From Streptomyces sp. 1-11 (GTDB lineage Bacteria > Actinomycetota > Actinomycetes > Streptomycetales > Streptomycetaceae): 64,000 bases of DNA. The position numbers and the translations under genes are program-made. Position 1 is the first letter of the stretch; each line of letters begins with the position of its first letter. Below are positions 35,896 through 44,142 of this stretch, piece by piece. The stretch spans positions 248,001-312,000 of the forward strand of contig NZ_BJTV01000009.1 of the NCBI RefSeq assembly GCF_007176755.1, read 5' to 3'. The notes beneath the pieces were generated by a model. It was not told the DNA's origin and did no database searches. It saw only the letters and a list, made by a program, of their open reading frames with translations.

Positions 35896-36239
35896 TCAGC
35901 TGCTGTGGAAGGTGACGGGCAGGGCGACCAGGCAGCGGTGGAAGGGAGGAAGACGCCAGACGACGTCGTCCCGGCGGCCGTCGAGGTCCGTCACGGGCAG
36001 AACGTCGACGGCATGGTGGATGGCGGCTTCGGCGCTGAGGTACGCATGCGATCTGGCCGGGCGGCTGTGCGGGCCGGCTCCCCAGGTGCGGTGGGCCCGA
36101 TTGCCCAGCGGCCGGTGGGAGCCCAGCGTGGAGTCGTTGTTGCAGGCGGTGTGACTGATGACCACCGGCGGTCGGCCGGAAGCAGGGAGCCGCCGATGTC
36201 GACCGGCCGGGTCGGGTAGGTCATCAGGAAGTCCGCCAT
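35896..36239 (-). pseudogene. Decayed cytochrome P450 gene
   Basis: Only the C-terminal ~110 codons remain. MADFLMTYPTRPVDIGGSLL is in one frame, and VVISHTACNNDSTLGSHRP onward in another, with a one-base frameshift near 36170. The heme loop reads WGAGPHSRPARSHAY, where an Arg (CGC) replaces the ligand Cys (TGC). The end, DDVVWRLPPFHRCLVALPVTF, is typical. Its 5' part has been replaced by an IS256-like fragment. Confidence 0.8.
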
Positions 36240-36249
36240 TCGAGTCGGT

Positions 36250-36310
36250 CCGCCGAACGTAGTGACTCCAGCAGGCGGAGTAAGTCAGGCCGGGACAAGG
36301 CCACCGCGCA
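36250..36310 (-). pseudogene. 5' remnant of an IS256-family transposase gene
   Basis: The minus strand reads VALSRPDLLRLLESLRSAD, matching the N-terminus of some actinobacterial IS256-type transposases. It then runs straight into the P450 remnant. Confidence 0.45.
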
Positions 36311-36533
36311 CCTCCTGCGTCCCGTCAAACATGGAGAGTTGCACGGTGGCTGCCTCATGTGCAGGGAGCGGAGACCGTCACCGGATGCACGCCCCGGGCA
36401 TCCGCCCGCGCACACCCGCACGGCGATCGGCTACACCGTCACGCGTGAAGCCATCTCGTCGCAGCGGCTGGTGGAGTTCGCCAGTTCGACCATGCCGGGC
36501 CGCAGCCCCTGCTCGGGGACTGAATCAGTCATG

Positions 36534-36850
36534 TCACGCCGGCGCGGTCGCTCGCTCGGTGGATGGCCCCATGCGGTGAGCTTCGTCCTGCGCGAGCAGG
36601 GAGAGGAGTGAGGCCACCGTCACGCCGAAGTTGGCTTCGGCGGAATGGCGAAGGGTCCTCGTGGGCTCGATCTGGTACGTGTTGCCGCGTCCCTCGTGGG
36701 TGGGGGAGAGGTAACCGTCCTGCTCCGGGTCGGCGATGATCTTCTGCACCGCCCGTTCGGTGAGGCGACAGTCGCGGCGATGTCCCTGATCCGGGCGTGC
36801 TGGGTAACGGACGGCGAGGCACCGGTAACACTCTGCGTAGTGCCGCGGGA
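36534..36850 (-). pseudogene. Frameshifted winged-helix regulator
   Basis: The C-terminal part is intact in one frame: QKIIADPEQDGYLSPTHEGR, then NTYQIEPTRTLRHSAEANFG and LLSLLAQDEAH. Upstream bases encode ARIRDIAATV and CRLTERAVQ in other frames. Together these make a winged-helix regulator of the type annotated next to Streptomyces HTH proteins, broken by at least one frameshift. Confidence 0.6.
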
Positions 36851-36946
36851 GGTTCGTCGGTGGCTGGCCTCACGACCTCACCGGGGCCGCCCGTGCACAG
36901 CGCCCGGGCAGGCCGACCGATCTGCTGCGATGCCAAGGAGTCCCAC

Positions 36947-36991
36947 AAAAGCGCATATGTGCCGAACCGTATGACCCTCGCTGTCCGTGGA
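36947..36991 (+). promoter_or_regulatory. Shared ECF-like promoter box, site 3
   Basis: CGAACC (36963-36968) and CGTGGA (36986-36991) are 17 bases apart, with an AAAAG element starting 16 bases upstream of CGAACC. The same three-part pattern occurs at 42709 and 44143. The next firm gene, the cupredoxin, starts 330 bases downstream. An unsupported 97-codon frame (ATG 37038) lies between them. Confidence 0.55.
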
Positions 36992-37318
36992 GCCAGACAG
37001 AAGCCGACTTGCACGCAGTACCTCATCGATTCCCTACATGCCGAAGGACGGATCAGAGGTTCCCGAAACACACCATGCGATGCATGCGCTCCTGGCACCG
37101 GCCACGCTCGTCGTGTCCCCGCGCTGCGAAGTCGCCGCCACCGCGCGGCCCCGGCCCGTACTCGGCGGACACCACGGCGACGGCACTGCGCGGCGACGGA
37201 GGCGTGCAGCGATCGAGAGAGGCCGTGAACACGGCATCCACCACACATCCCTGTCCTCGCCTGCGCCCCCCTGTCGGCGCAGTCCCCGTCACCACCAGAT
37301 CAGTGAGGAACCGGCACC

Positions 37319-37870
37319 ATGCATCTGAACTTCCGCACACCAGGCCCGCGATCACGCGCTGCGGCCGGACTGGCCGTCGCCACCATCGCCACCGCCGGCG
37401 CGCTGGGGCTCCTCAGTTCGTGCGGTCCGTCGTCGCATCCCTCGTCCTCCGGAGCCGGGGCCATCACGCCCGGTCCGGGTCAGCATCAGACCCCCGGGAT
37501 GCCCGGTGCCACGAGGCCGGGGAACGCGGCGGGCTCCCCTCCCGGCTCGTCGCCGATGCCCAGCATGAGCATGCCCACGAGTCACTCGAGCCAGGGCGCG
37601 GCGGCCGCGCCGGTGACCGGGAACGCCGTTGCGATCAAGAACTTCGCATTCTCCCCGGCCACTCTGAAGGTGAAGGTGGGCACGACGGTGACCTGGACCA
37701 ACCAGGACACCGACGCCCATACCGTCACCAGTGCCGGAACGGGCGGCCCGTTGCATTCCGCCGCCCTGGCCACCCACGCCACCTACCGCTACACGTTCAC
37801 CAAACCCGGCACCTACGCCTACCTCTGCACCATCCATCCGTTCATGACCGCCACCGTGGAGGTGACCTGA
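37319..37870 (+). CDS. Cupredoxin (plastocyanin/azurin-like) lipoprotein
   Basis: 183 residues. A basic N-terminus and hydrophobic helix end in the lipobox LLSSC. A ~65-residue Pro/Ser/Met-rich linker follows, containing a possible copper-binding PMPSMSMPTSH. The cupredoxin domain covers ~95-183: the first copper His is in DTDAHTVTS, and the C-terminal ligands are Cys, His and Met in YLCTIHPFM. It probably carries electrons or copper at the outer membrane surface. Its stop overlaps the start of the metallophosphoesterase gene by one base, so the two are cotranscribed and coupled. Confidence 0.88.
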   Translation: MHLNFRTPGPRSRAAAGLAVATIATAGALGLLSSCGPSSHPSSSGAGAITPGPGQHQTPGMPGATRPGNAAGSPPGSSPMPSMSMPTSHSSQGAAAAPVTGNAVAIKNFAFSPATLKVKVGTTVTWTNQDTDAHTVTSAGTGGPLHSAALATHATYRYTFTKPGTYAYLCTIHPFMTATVEVT

Positions 37871-38871
37871 TGACCGACTACTACGACAGTCACGACGGAG
37901 CGCCGGACGACGACGCCGGTCGGCCCGACACGGAACACGGTATGACTCGGCGTCAACTGCTCCGCCACGCAGGATGGTTCGGCGGCGCCGTGGTGCTGAC
38001 CGTGGCCAGTGGAGAGGTGATCAGCCACATCGCCGACTCCCCGGGCACCAACGCCGGGGCCACTGCGGATGCCGCCGCCGTGAGAAGCGGCGCGCTGCGG
38101 TTCGTGCAGGTCTCCGACAGCCATATCGGGTTCCAGGGCCCTGCGAACATGGACGTGGCCGGCTCATTCACCGAAGCGATCAACCAGGTCAACTCGCTCG
38201 GCTTCAGGCCTGACTTCGTCATGCACAGCGGCGACCTGACCCACCTGTCCACGGCCGGACAGTTCGATCAGGTCAAGCAGATGATGGCGGGAATGAGGAC
38301 AGAGCGTGTCTTCACCGTACCGGGCGAGCACGACTCCATCGGCGATGCGGGCCGCGCCTACCGGCGGACCTTCGGCATGGGCACGCTCGGCGACGGCTGG
38401 TACAGCTTCGACACCCACGGCGTGCACTTCATCGCCCTGGTCAACACCCTGAGCCTGGAGAAGCTCGGCCATCTCGGCAACGACCAGATCGACTTCGTTC
38501 GCAAGGACGTCGCCGGACTGCCGTCGGACACCCCCGTCGTGGTCTTCAGCCACATCCCGCTGTTCGCAATGTACCCGCAGTGGGGCTGGAGCACCGACGA
38601 CGCCCTCAAGGTCATCGCCCTCCTGCGCCGCTTCTCCTCTGTCACCTGTCTCAACGGGCACGTCCACCAGCTGTTCACCAAGACAGAGGGCAACATCACC
38701 TTTCACTCCGCCACCACCACCGCCTACCCCCTGCCCAAACCGGGCCGTGCCCCTGCCCCCACCCCGCAGGTCGTTCCCGCCCGACAGCTCAAAGAAGCAC
38801 TTGGCATCCGCAGCGTCGGCTACCGCCAAGGCGACCGCGAACTGGCCATCAAGGATCAGAGGCTGGCATGA
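37870..38871 (+). CDS. Tat-exported metallophosphoesterase
   Basis: 333 residues. An N-terminal polar stretch is followed by a twin-arginine signal (MTRRQLLRHAGWFGGAVVLTV). The calcineurin-like domain has its metal motifs in order: QVSDSHIG, MHSGDLTH, PGEHDSIGD (where GNHD is usual), VVFSHIPLF and LNGHVHQLF. It hydrolyses a phosphomonoester or phosphodiester outside the cell; the substrate is unknown. It is flanked by a cupredoxin (one-base overlap) and a membrane protein (ATGA overlap). The accessory tatA-tatC genes at 45.9-47.2 kb might serve its export. Confidence 0.88.
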   Translation: MTDYYDSHDGAPDDDAGRPDTEHGMTRRQLLRHAGWFGGAVVLTVASGEVISHIADSPGTNAGATADAAAVRSGALRFVQVSDSHIGFQGPANMDVAGSFTEAINQVNSLGFRPDFVMHSGDLTHLSTAGQFDQVKQMMAGMRTERVFTVPGEHDSIGDAGRAYRRTFGMGTLGDGWYSFDTHGVHFIALVNTLSLEKLGHLGNDQIDFVRKDVAGLPSDTPVVVFSHIPLFAMYPQWGWSTDDALKVIALLRRFSSVTCLNGHVHQLFTKTEGNITFHSATTTAYPLPKPGRAPAPTPQVVPARQLKEALGIRSVGYRQGDRELAIKDQRLA

Positions 38872-39323
38872 ACATCCGAAGACTCCCCATACCAGCCTTG
38901 CGGTGGACGACCGCCGCCACCCTCGCCGCCGGCGGTTACATCCACGCCCAGCTCTACGTCGACGAGTACCGCTTCATCCACATCATCGGCCCCCTGTTCC
39001 TCCTCCAGGCCAGCGCGTCCTTCGCCCTCGCCGCCCTGCTGCTCCTGGGGACACCACCCCTGCTGCTCAGGGCCGCCGCGGCAGGCGTCGCGCTCGGGGC
39101 CCTCGGCGGCTTCACCGCCTCGCGCACCGTAGGCGTGTTCGGATTCACCGAGCGCGGCCTGCAGCCCGCACCACAGGCCATCCTCAGTCTCCTCGCCGAA
39201 ACCGGAACGCTGCTGCTCCTCGCGGTCTGGCAGATGACGGTGGCCACACGACACCGCGCTGCCCGACCACCCGTCAGACCGGCGATCCCGAACCGGGCCA
39301 CCACCCGCGCACCATTCGACTGA
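38868..39323 (+). CDS. Four-helix membrane protein of the cupredoxin operon
   Basis: 151 residues with about four hydrophobic helices (~12-28, 38-62, 65-88, 104-124) and a basic C-terminal tail. The loop YIHAQLYVDEYRFIHIIG has His and Tyr residues near the membrane face. No family is recognised with confidence. The ATGA overlap with the metallophosphoesterase gene places it third in the cupredoxin operon, suggesting a membrane partner for the exported proteins. Confidence 0.75.
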   Translation: MNIRRLPIPALRWTTAATLAAGGYIHAQLYVDEYRFIHIIGPLFLLQASASFALAALLLLGTPPLLLRAAAAGVALGALGGFTASRTVGVFGFTERGLQPAPQAILSLLAETGTLLLLAVWQMTVATRHRAARPPVRPAIPNRATTRAPFD

Positions 39324-39389
39324 GCCACCACGGCGAAGCCCGCCGTCTACGACACCGGCCACTCTTCCCGGAACCAAGAGGTATCTCCC

Positions 39390-39668
39390 ATGCACCTGGA
39401 ACCACGCCCAGGAATCGCCTGGCCGAGTCCGCACCTTCGCGAACTGAGGGACGCTGTGCGCATCCTGCTCGGCCTGGACGACGACACCGCAGTCGTGATC
39501 CGCCAATTCGGCTGTGGTGGAATCGGTTACCCACCGCTGGAAACCGTCGTCGAGGTGCTGCCCATGGACGGCGGGCTCCACCGCTGGACACTCCACCGCC
39601 CAGCCGACGAGATCACCGAGCACGACCTGGCCTCCGCTTTTCAGTCGACTGCGGCTGAGCTGGGTTGA
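39390..39668 (+). CDS. Hypothetical protein
   Basis: 92 residues, soluble, with a mixed alpha/beta pattern: LRELRDAVRILLGLDDDTAV, then VIRQFGCGGIGYPPLETVVEVL and HRWTLHRPADEITEHDL. A single Cys lies in FGCGG. No family recognised. AGAGG sits ahead of the ATG at 39390. It follows the cupredoxin operon by 66 bases and is closed by a terminator hairpin at 39717. Confidence 0.6.
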   Translation: MHLEPRPGIAWPSPHLRELRDAVRILLGLDDDTAVVIRQFGCGGIGYPPLETVVEVLPMDGGLHRWTLHRPADEITEHDLASAFQSTAAELG

Positions 39669-39716
39669 CGGCGTCGATGACGTCCTTGCTGGCCGTACGC
39701 GGTCGCGGGGCATGCC

Positions 39717-39746
39717 GAGGGCCCGACACGTAGAGGTCGGGCCCTC
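39717..39746. terminator. Terminator hairpin
   Basis: GAGGGCCCGAC (39717-39727) pairs perfectly with GTCGGGCCCTC (39736-39746) over an 8-base loop. It is 49 bases after the small hypothetical gene and lies between convergent units, so it can act on both strands. Confidence 0.75.
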
Positions 39747-39769
39747 CGCTGCCGGAAGCGGTTGTGAAC

Positions 39770-39880
39770 GGTCGACCAGGCGCCGTAATTCACCCGGCAG
39801 CGCCCGCTGCCGCCCATCGGTCATGAACCGCCACATCACGCCCTCGAACTGCTGCCGCAGCCGCCCGGGACAGGGGTCGT
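39770..39880 (-). pseudogene. IS5-family transposase fragment
   Basis: The minus strand encodes FEGVMWRFMTDGRQRALPGE followed by degenerate codons. This resembles the N-terminal MWRFRTG...LP region of IS5-family transposases. It is too short and altered to be functional. Confidence 0.45.
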
Positions 39881-39889
39881 GACGAGGCC

Positions 39890-40675
39890 TCACGCCGAAA
39901 TGGTGAGCAGCTTCTGGCTGCTGCCGGCGTAGATGTCGAAGTGACTGATCGCTCCTGGCGACATGGGTACCGTCCCGGAAATCCTGGCGCCGCCCGGGTA
40001 CTCGCCGGCCTGCCAGGTGGCGGCGGTCGCTGTGGCGCCCGTGACCCCGACCGCTTGCAACCTGCACGTGATCCCCGGGGGCGCTCCCTTGGCCGAGACC
40101 TGCAGGTCACTGCCCCAGGCGGCGGGCGAGACCTGCACCGAGGCGGTCACGCCTGTGGCGGGGTCGGTTCCGGAGAATGTGCGGACCGGGGCCGGTGACG
40201 TCGGTGCGGGCTGTGCCACCTGGCCGCTGGTGGCCGCGACGGTAGCCAGCCACGTGCCTCCCGACGCTGCCCCCGCGATGAGCGTCGTGGCCGTGGCGAC
40301 CCCCACCAGCTGCCTCCGCCAGACGGTACGACGTCGGGACGCGGCCTGCTGGAGCAACCGGTCGAGCCGGCTTCCTTCGGTTCGCCCCGGGACGCCCCGT
40401 ACGGCAGCGGCCGCAGGCTGCGGCCGCGCGCTTGCGGCGGCCCGCCGTACGAGCCGATCGGCCAGTTCCTCGCCTGCAGGCGCGGCCGCGGCCTCGGCCT
40501 CGGCCACGCTGACCGTCGCGAGCAGCGCGGGCAGCCCCGCCAGTTCGGCATGCTCGGCGCGGCACTCGCCGCATTCCGCGAGGTGGGCGCGCACCCCCTC
40601 CGTCTCCGCAGGGGACAGCGCGCCTAGCACGTACCCGCCCAGGGACAACCGGATGGCGTCATGGTCGCCCTTCAT
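39890..40675 (-). CDS. Anti-sigma factor (zinc-finger, RskA-like), copy 1
   Basis: 261 residues. The N-terminal anti-sigma domain has the zinc motif HxxxCxxC (AHLAECGECRAE, ~residues 30-41). A single membrane helix lies near 125-147 (VGVATATTLIAGAASGGTWLA). The outer C-terminal domain ends HFDIYAGSSQKLLTI. It should hold the adjacent ECF sigma factor at the membrane until the outer domain is cleaved or rearranged. The ATG at 40675 follows GGAGG. It lies 25 bases after the sigma gene in one operon. A close paralogue is at 41608. Confidence 0.88.
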   Translation of the reverse strand: MKGDHDAIRLSLGGYVLGALSPAETEGVRAHLAECGECRAEHAELAGLPALLATVSVAEAEAAAAPAGEELADRLVRRAAASARPQPAAAAVRGVPGRTEGSRLDRLLQQAASRRRTVWRRQLVGVATATTLIAGAASGGTWLATVAATSGQVAQPAPTSPAPVRTFSGTDPATGVTASVQVSPAAWGSDLQVSAKGAPPGITCRLQAVGVTGATATAATWQAGEYPGGARISGTVPMSPGAISHFDIYAGSSQKLLTISA

Positions 40676-40700
40676 GGTCTGCACCTCCTCCACGCCGCTG

Positions 40701-41303
40701 TCACGGCTCGATACCCCGTTCCTGCAGCGCCAGCCGCAGAGCCTTCAAGGCGTAGTACGTCCGCGACTTCACGGTGCCTACCGGAAGGTCGAGCACCTCC
40801 GCGGCCTCGACCATCGTCCGGCCCCTGTAGTACGTCTCCAGCAGCACGGCACGGTGTTCCGGGGACAGGGTCCGGAGGGCGTCGGCCACCGCCCAGCTCT
40901 GCAACGCCTGCTCGATCTCGTCTTCCCCGGCCGTCCGGTCCGCGACCCGTTCCAGCGCCTCGCCATCGACCTCGGTAGGCCTGGCCTGGCGGGCCCGGTG
41001 GGCGTCGACGACCAGATGCCGGGCAACCGTACAGAGCCATGCCCGGGCCGGACCGCGTTCGGGGTCGAACGCCTCGGGGTGCTGCCAGGCCCGCAGCAGT
41101 GTCTCCTGCACCACATCCTCGGCCCATTGCCAGTCTCCCGAGGTCAAACGCAGGACGAAGTGGAACAGCGGCCCGGCGTGCTCGGCGTACAGCGTGCGGA
41201 GCAGTTCCTCGTCCGCGTCGGAAATGGTCCCCCCGCCAGAGACACGGTTTCCGGAGCCATCCGGCTCACTCGTTGGACCGCGCTTCGGAAGACTCCACGG
41301 CAT
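40701..41303 (-). CDS. ECF RNA polymerase sigma factor
   Basis: 200 residues. Sigma region 2 is at ~35-105 (YAEHAGPLFHFVLRLTSGDW, EDVVQETLLRAWQHPEAF, WLCTVARHLVVDAHRAR) and region 4 at ~140-195 (LRTLSPEHRAVLLETYYRG, then the HTH EAAEVLDLPVGTVKSRTYYA). It resembles SigK/SigL-type ECF factors paired with RskA-like anti-sigma proteins, as here. The ATG at 41303 lies 6 bases from a GATAAT box, suggesting a leaderless transcript. If that promoter is wrong, translation could begin later, near residue 25. Confidence 0.9.
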   Translation of the reverse strand: MPWSLPKRGPTSEPDGSGNRVSGGGTISDADEELLRTLYAEHAGPLFHFVLRLTSGDWQWAEDVVQETLLRAWQHPEAFDPERGPARAWLCTVARHLVVDAHRARQARPTEVDGEALERVADRTAGEDEIEQALQSWAVADALRTLSPEHRAVLLETYYRGRTMVEAAEVLDLPVGTVKSRTYYALKALRLALQERGIEP

Positions 41304-41307
41304 GGAA

Positions 41308-41336
41308 CAATTATCGCATAGTGCGTAAATCTTCAA
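41308..41336 (-). promoter_or_regulatory. Probable promoter of the ECF sigma operon
   Basis: Minus strand: TTGAAG (41331-41336) followed by GATAAT (41310-41315, 15-base spacer) or TAATTG (41308-41313, 17-base spacer). The A/T-rich stretch is unusual for this DNA. Transcription would begin at or next to the ATG at 41303. Confidence 0.5.
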
Positions 41337-41357
41337 AATGTCACAAAGGGCACTTAA

Positions 41358-41607
41358 GTGCTGAAACAGGCGCTCCGCGAGCACGGCGGATTCACTGCCC
41401 ACGTCCTGCTGGGCCCCCTGCCATCACGTACAGCGGCTGCGCTGTCGCAACCGACGCCCCGGCATCCGGCTACCGGCCGACGGATCACCACCGTCCACGC
41501 CGCAACCAACTCCGGGTCGCGCGGGCCCTTGCGCTCGCCCGCGCGAGAGGCTGTTGTGGAGCACGCGATCGAGTGTCTGCTCCTCCGCGCCGGAGGCCCG
41601 GATGACC
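41358..41607 (+). pseudogene. Remnant of a paralogue of the small gene at 42814
   Basis: The plus strand reads ALREHGGFTAHVLLG, closely matching ALGEHGGFTARLHSG in the gene at 42814-43086. The remainder is degenerate. Its position upstream of and divergent from the sigma gene mirrors the position of 42814 relative to the second anti-sigma gene. Confidence 0.45.
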
Positions 41608-42405
41608 TTACGCCGGAATGGTGAGGAGCTTTCGGCCGTTGGCCGCGTATATGTCGAAGTGGCCGATGGATCCGGGGGGCACAGGTGCTGTCCCGGAAAT
41701 CGTGTTGCTGTCTGAGTAACCGCCGGCCCGCCAGGTGGCGGCGGTCGCTGTGTCCCCCGTGACCGCGACCGCTTGCAGCCTGCACGTGGTCCCGGGGGGC
41801 GCTCCCTCAGCCGTGACCTGCAAAGTGCTGCCCCAGGCGGCGGGTGAGACCTTCACCGAGGCGAACACGCCGGTGGCGGGGTCGCTTGCCGACAAGGTGC
41901 GGACCGGGGCCGGCGAAGTCGTTCCCGGTTGAGCCACTTCACTGCCGGCGAAGCCCGCGATCGCCAGCAACGTGCCGCTGGAGGCGGCCGCGGCCATGAG
42001 CGTCAAGGCGGCCGCGACACTGACCAGCCGCCGCCGACGGGTCGCGCGACGTCGGGCCGTGGTCTGTCGGAGCAGTTGCTCCAAGAGACCGGGCTCGGGC
42101 ACCTGCGGGATGGACGGCTCGGCGGGTGGATCAGTCAGCTGTGGGCTGGGACGGGCGCGGTGCGCGGCCTGTCGCAGCAACCGGTCCGCCCGGTCCTCGC
42201 TGGGCGTGGGCGCGGTCCGACCCGAGGCCTCGGCCTCGGTGATCGACGCGAGCAGGGTGGGCAGCCCCGCCAGCTTGGCGTACTCAGCCTGGCACTCGGT
42301 GCATTCCGCGAGGTGGGCGCACACCCGATCCGACTCTGCGGGCGACAGCATCTCCAGCACGTATGCGCCCAATGACAGCCGGATGGCGTCACGGTCCGCA
42401 TTCAT
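41608..42405 (-). CDS. Anti-sigma factor (zinc-finger, RskA-like), copy 2
   Basis: 265 residues, clearly duplicated from the gene at 39890. Both share LSLGxYV at the start, the zinc motif (here AHLAECTECQAE), a membrane helix near 130-152 and a nearly identical outer domain (SPAPVRT, SPAAWGS, CRLQAV, HFDIYA). Most differences lie in the cytoplasmic linker. The ATG at 42405 follows GGAGTGG. Unlike copy 1 it has no intact sigma gene beside it, so it may cross-regulate the neighbouring sigma factor or be an orphan. Confidence 0.85.
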   Translation of the reverse strand: MNADRDAIRLSLGAYVLEMLSPAESDRVCAHLAECTECQAEYAKLAGLPTLLASITEAEASGRTAPTPSEDRADRLLRQAAHRARPSPQLTDPPAEPSIPQVPEPGLLEQLLRQTTARRRATRRRRLVSVAAALTLMAAAASSGTLLAIAGFAGSEVAQPGTTSPAPVRTLSASDPATGVFASVKVSPAAWGSTLQVTAEGAPPGTTCRLQAVAVTGDTATAATWRAGGYSDSNTISGTAPVPPGSIGHFDIYAANGRKLLTIPA

Positions 42406-42414
42406 ACTGTCCAC

Positions 42415-42530
42415 TCCTTCCTGCCGCCGTCACGATGCGTGTAGGGACGTCGAGCGCTGTGCTGCTTTGACCGTCGTCCGGCCCTGGTACACGTCGCGGC
42501 CAGCAGGGCGCAGGGCGCACTTCGCCTATA
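42415..42530 (-). pseudogene. Remnant of a duplicated ECF sigma gene
   Basis: Bases around 42465-42500 (GTCCGGCCCTGGTAC, ACGTCGCGGCCAGCAGGGC) parallel 40815-40850 of the intact sigma gene (GTCCGGCCCCTGTAGTAC, CGTCTCCAGCAGCACGGC), which encodes AVLLETYYRGRT. The rest of the gene is missing. Confidence 0.5.
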
Positions 42531-42708
42531 AGAGACACGGCTGCGGCAACGATTCGGATCAGCCATTGGAACCCTTTTTTGCGCAGGGCTTCCCTTGTCA
42601 CTCCGCGTGGGTCGCTGTGCATGAGGCCGCCGCCACCGCGCGAGCCGGTCGTGGTGCCGCGTGCTGAGGAGCGGGTCTTCGTGCGGCCCGCCCGCGAAGG
42701 GACCCCAC
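42531..42708. other. Intergenic region ahead of promoter site 1
   Basis: About 180 bases without a supportable gene, including a T-rich run near 42575 that is unusual here. It may hold more sigma-gene debris, but I cannot align it. Confidence 0.3.
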
Positions 42709-42754
42709 AAAAGGTGCGCATCCATCGAACCGGGTGACGTCCGCCGCCCGTGGA
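42709..42754 (+). promoter_or_regulatory. Shared ECF-like promoter box, site 1
   Basis: AAAAGG (42709), CGAACC (42726-42731) and CGTGGA (42749-42754). The spacer between the last two is 17 bases, and AAAAGG starts 17 bases upstream of CGAACC. It lies 60 bases before the ATG of the 42814 gene. Near-identical layout to site 2 at 44143. Confidence 0.6.
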
Positions 42755-42813
42755 AATGAACAGCGCTACCGACCACGGGATCCCCCCACACCGACCGCAA
42801 GGAGCGAGCTGAG

Positions 42814-43086
42814 ATGACCGACACGCTCCACTCGCAGCGAGGACCCGTGACGCCCGCGACGCTCACACCGACCAGGCACGTGGAAGCCTCCGCCGCCGAA
42901 CGGCCGGCCCGTACGCGGCGCGAACGTCACGCACTTCGGTCGTACGAGGCGCTCGGGGAACACGGCGGCTTCACCGCCCGCCTCCACTCGGGCACGTTTG
43001 TCATCGCCCGCGACGGCTACGTCGCAACCGGCGCCGACCGCGTTCGGCTCTTGGCAGGCCGCCGGGCCGAAAGGACGACGTCGTGA
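42814..43086 (+). CDS. Small hypothetical protein
   Basis: 90 residues, polar N-terminal half and a compact C-terminal half (SYEALGEHGGFTARLHSG, then TFVIARDGYVATGADRVRLL). It starts at 42814 behind AAGGAGCGAG and ends in a four-base overlap with the transporter gene, so translation is coupled. A decayed paralogue lies at 41358. No family recognised; the promoter box upstream suggests stress control. Confidence 0.7.
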   Translation: MTDTLHSQRGPVTPATLTPTRHVEASAAERPARTRRERHALRSYEALGEHGGFTARLHSGTFVIARDGYVATGADRVRLLAGRRAERTTS

Positions 43087-43946
43087 GCGTGTTCCTGCCG
43101 GGGATCGGTGCCGCCTGCTGCCTCGGCTTCGGCTTTGTCCTCCAGCAGCGACAGGCCCAGCGGGCGCCCCTTTCCGAGTCTCTCTTCTTCCGGTTGCTGC
43201 TCGGCCTGATGCGTCATCCGCAATGGCTGGTCGGCGTCGCCGCGATGATCGTGGGCATGGTGCTGAGCACCATCGCCCTTGCCAACGGCGAGGTGTCGCT
43301 GGTCGAACCGCTCACCACGACCAACCTGCTCTTCGCGATGGCACTGTCCCGCTGGCTCACCGGCCAGCCGCTCGGCTGGAACGGCTGGGGCGGGGTGCTG
43401 CTGCTGGCGCTGGGCGTGACGGGGTTCCTCGTCGCCGGACAGCCGTCGGAGGGCGGGCACCTGGCCGGGCCGCTGCGCCAGTGGATCCTCTTCGGCATCG
43501 TCGTCGGACTGGCCGGGCTGCTCGTCACGCTCGCCCGGCACCTCCGGCCGGCGCTCCGGGCGGCCGTGCTGGCCTGCGCCGCCGGACTCCTGTACGGGTT
43601 GCAAGACTCCCTCACCCGCATCTCGAGCCGCATCGTCAGCAGACACGGGATCGCAGTGCTGTTCGCGCACTGGCAGCCCTACGTGGTCGCGTGCCTCGGC
43701 GTGACCGGCCTGGTGCTCGTCCAGACAGCATTCCAGGCCGCGCCGCTGCGCTCCTCACTGCCCGCGCTCACCGCTGCGCAGCCGCTGGCCGGGATCGCCA
43801 GCGGCGTCGGCATCATCGGCGACCGGCTCCAGGCCACGCCGGGCGCGCTCACCGTGCAGACCGTCGGACTCATGACGATGGTGATCGGCATTGTGCTGAT
43901 CGGCCGCCACCCCTGTGTGGCTCCAGAAGTCCCGCACGGGCGCTGA
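43083..43946 (+). CDS. DMT-family membrane transporter
   Basis: 287 residues with nine to ten hydrophobic helices in two DMT halves (GIGAACCLGFGFVLQQRQ at the start; SLVEPLTTTNLLFAMALSRW, then AQPLAGIASGVGIIGDRLQ). Close actinobacterial relatives are annotated simply as DMT transporters; substrate unknown. The GTG at 43083 overlaps the preceding stop. It is the second gene behind promoter site 1. Confidence 0.83.
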   Translation: MSVFLPGIGAACCLGFGFVLQQRQAQRAPLSESLFFRLLLGLMRHPQWLVGVAAMIVGMVLSTIALANGEVSLVEPLTTTNLLFAMALSRWLTGQPLGWNGWGGVLLLALGVTGFLVAGQPSEGGHLAGPLRQWILFGIVVGLAGLLVTLARHLRPALRAAVLACAAGLLYGLQDSLTRISSRIVSRHGIAVLFAHWQPYVVACLGVTGLVLVQTAFQAAPLRSSLPALTAAQPLAGIASGVGIIGDRLQATPGALTVQTVGLMTMVIGIVLIGRHPCVAPEVPHGR

Positions 43947-44142
43947 GCCGCGTGTGCGCTGAGTCCTGATTCGCCGTCAGCCACTGCAGTACTCGTGGAT
44001 GAGCAGGGCTGTGCCTCATACCCCCGACCTCTTCAGCACCATGCCCACCAAGCCCGGGCTCGGCGGGCAGCTACCGTCCGACCCTCAGGCGCGTGGGCCC
44101 AGCCAGGCCTCCGGTATCGACGTGACCCGCAGCAAGTCGAGC
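43947..44142. other. Intergenic region after the DMT transporter
   Basis: No credible gene. It separates the transporter operon from promoter site 2. I see no clear terminator hairpin. Confidence 0.3.

Noticed and set aside
37038-37328. Gene of 97 codons between promoter site 3 and the cupredoxin gene
   Set aside because: Codons give Arg/Pro/His-rich, incoherent protein that overlaps the cupredoxin start in another frame. No ribosome site.
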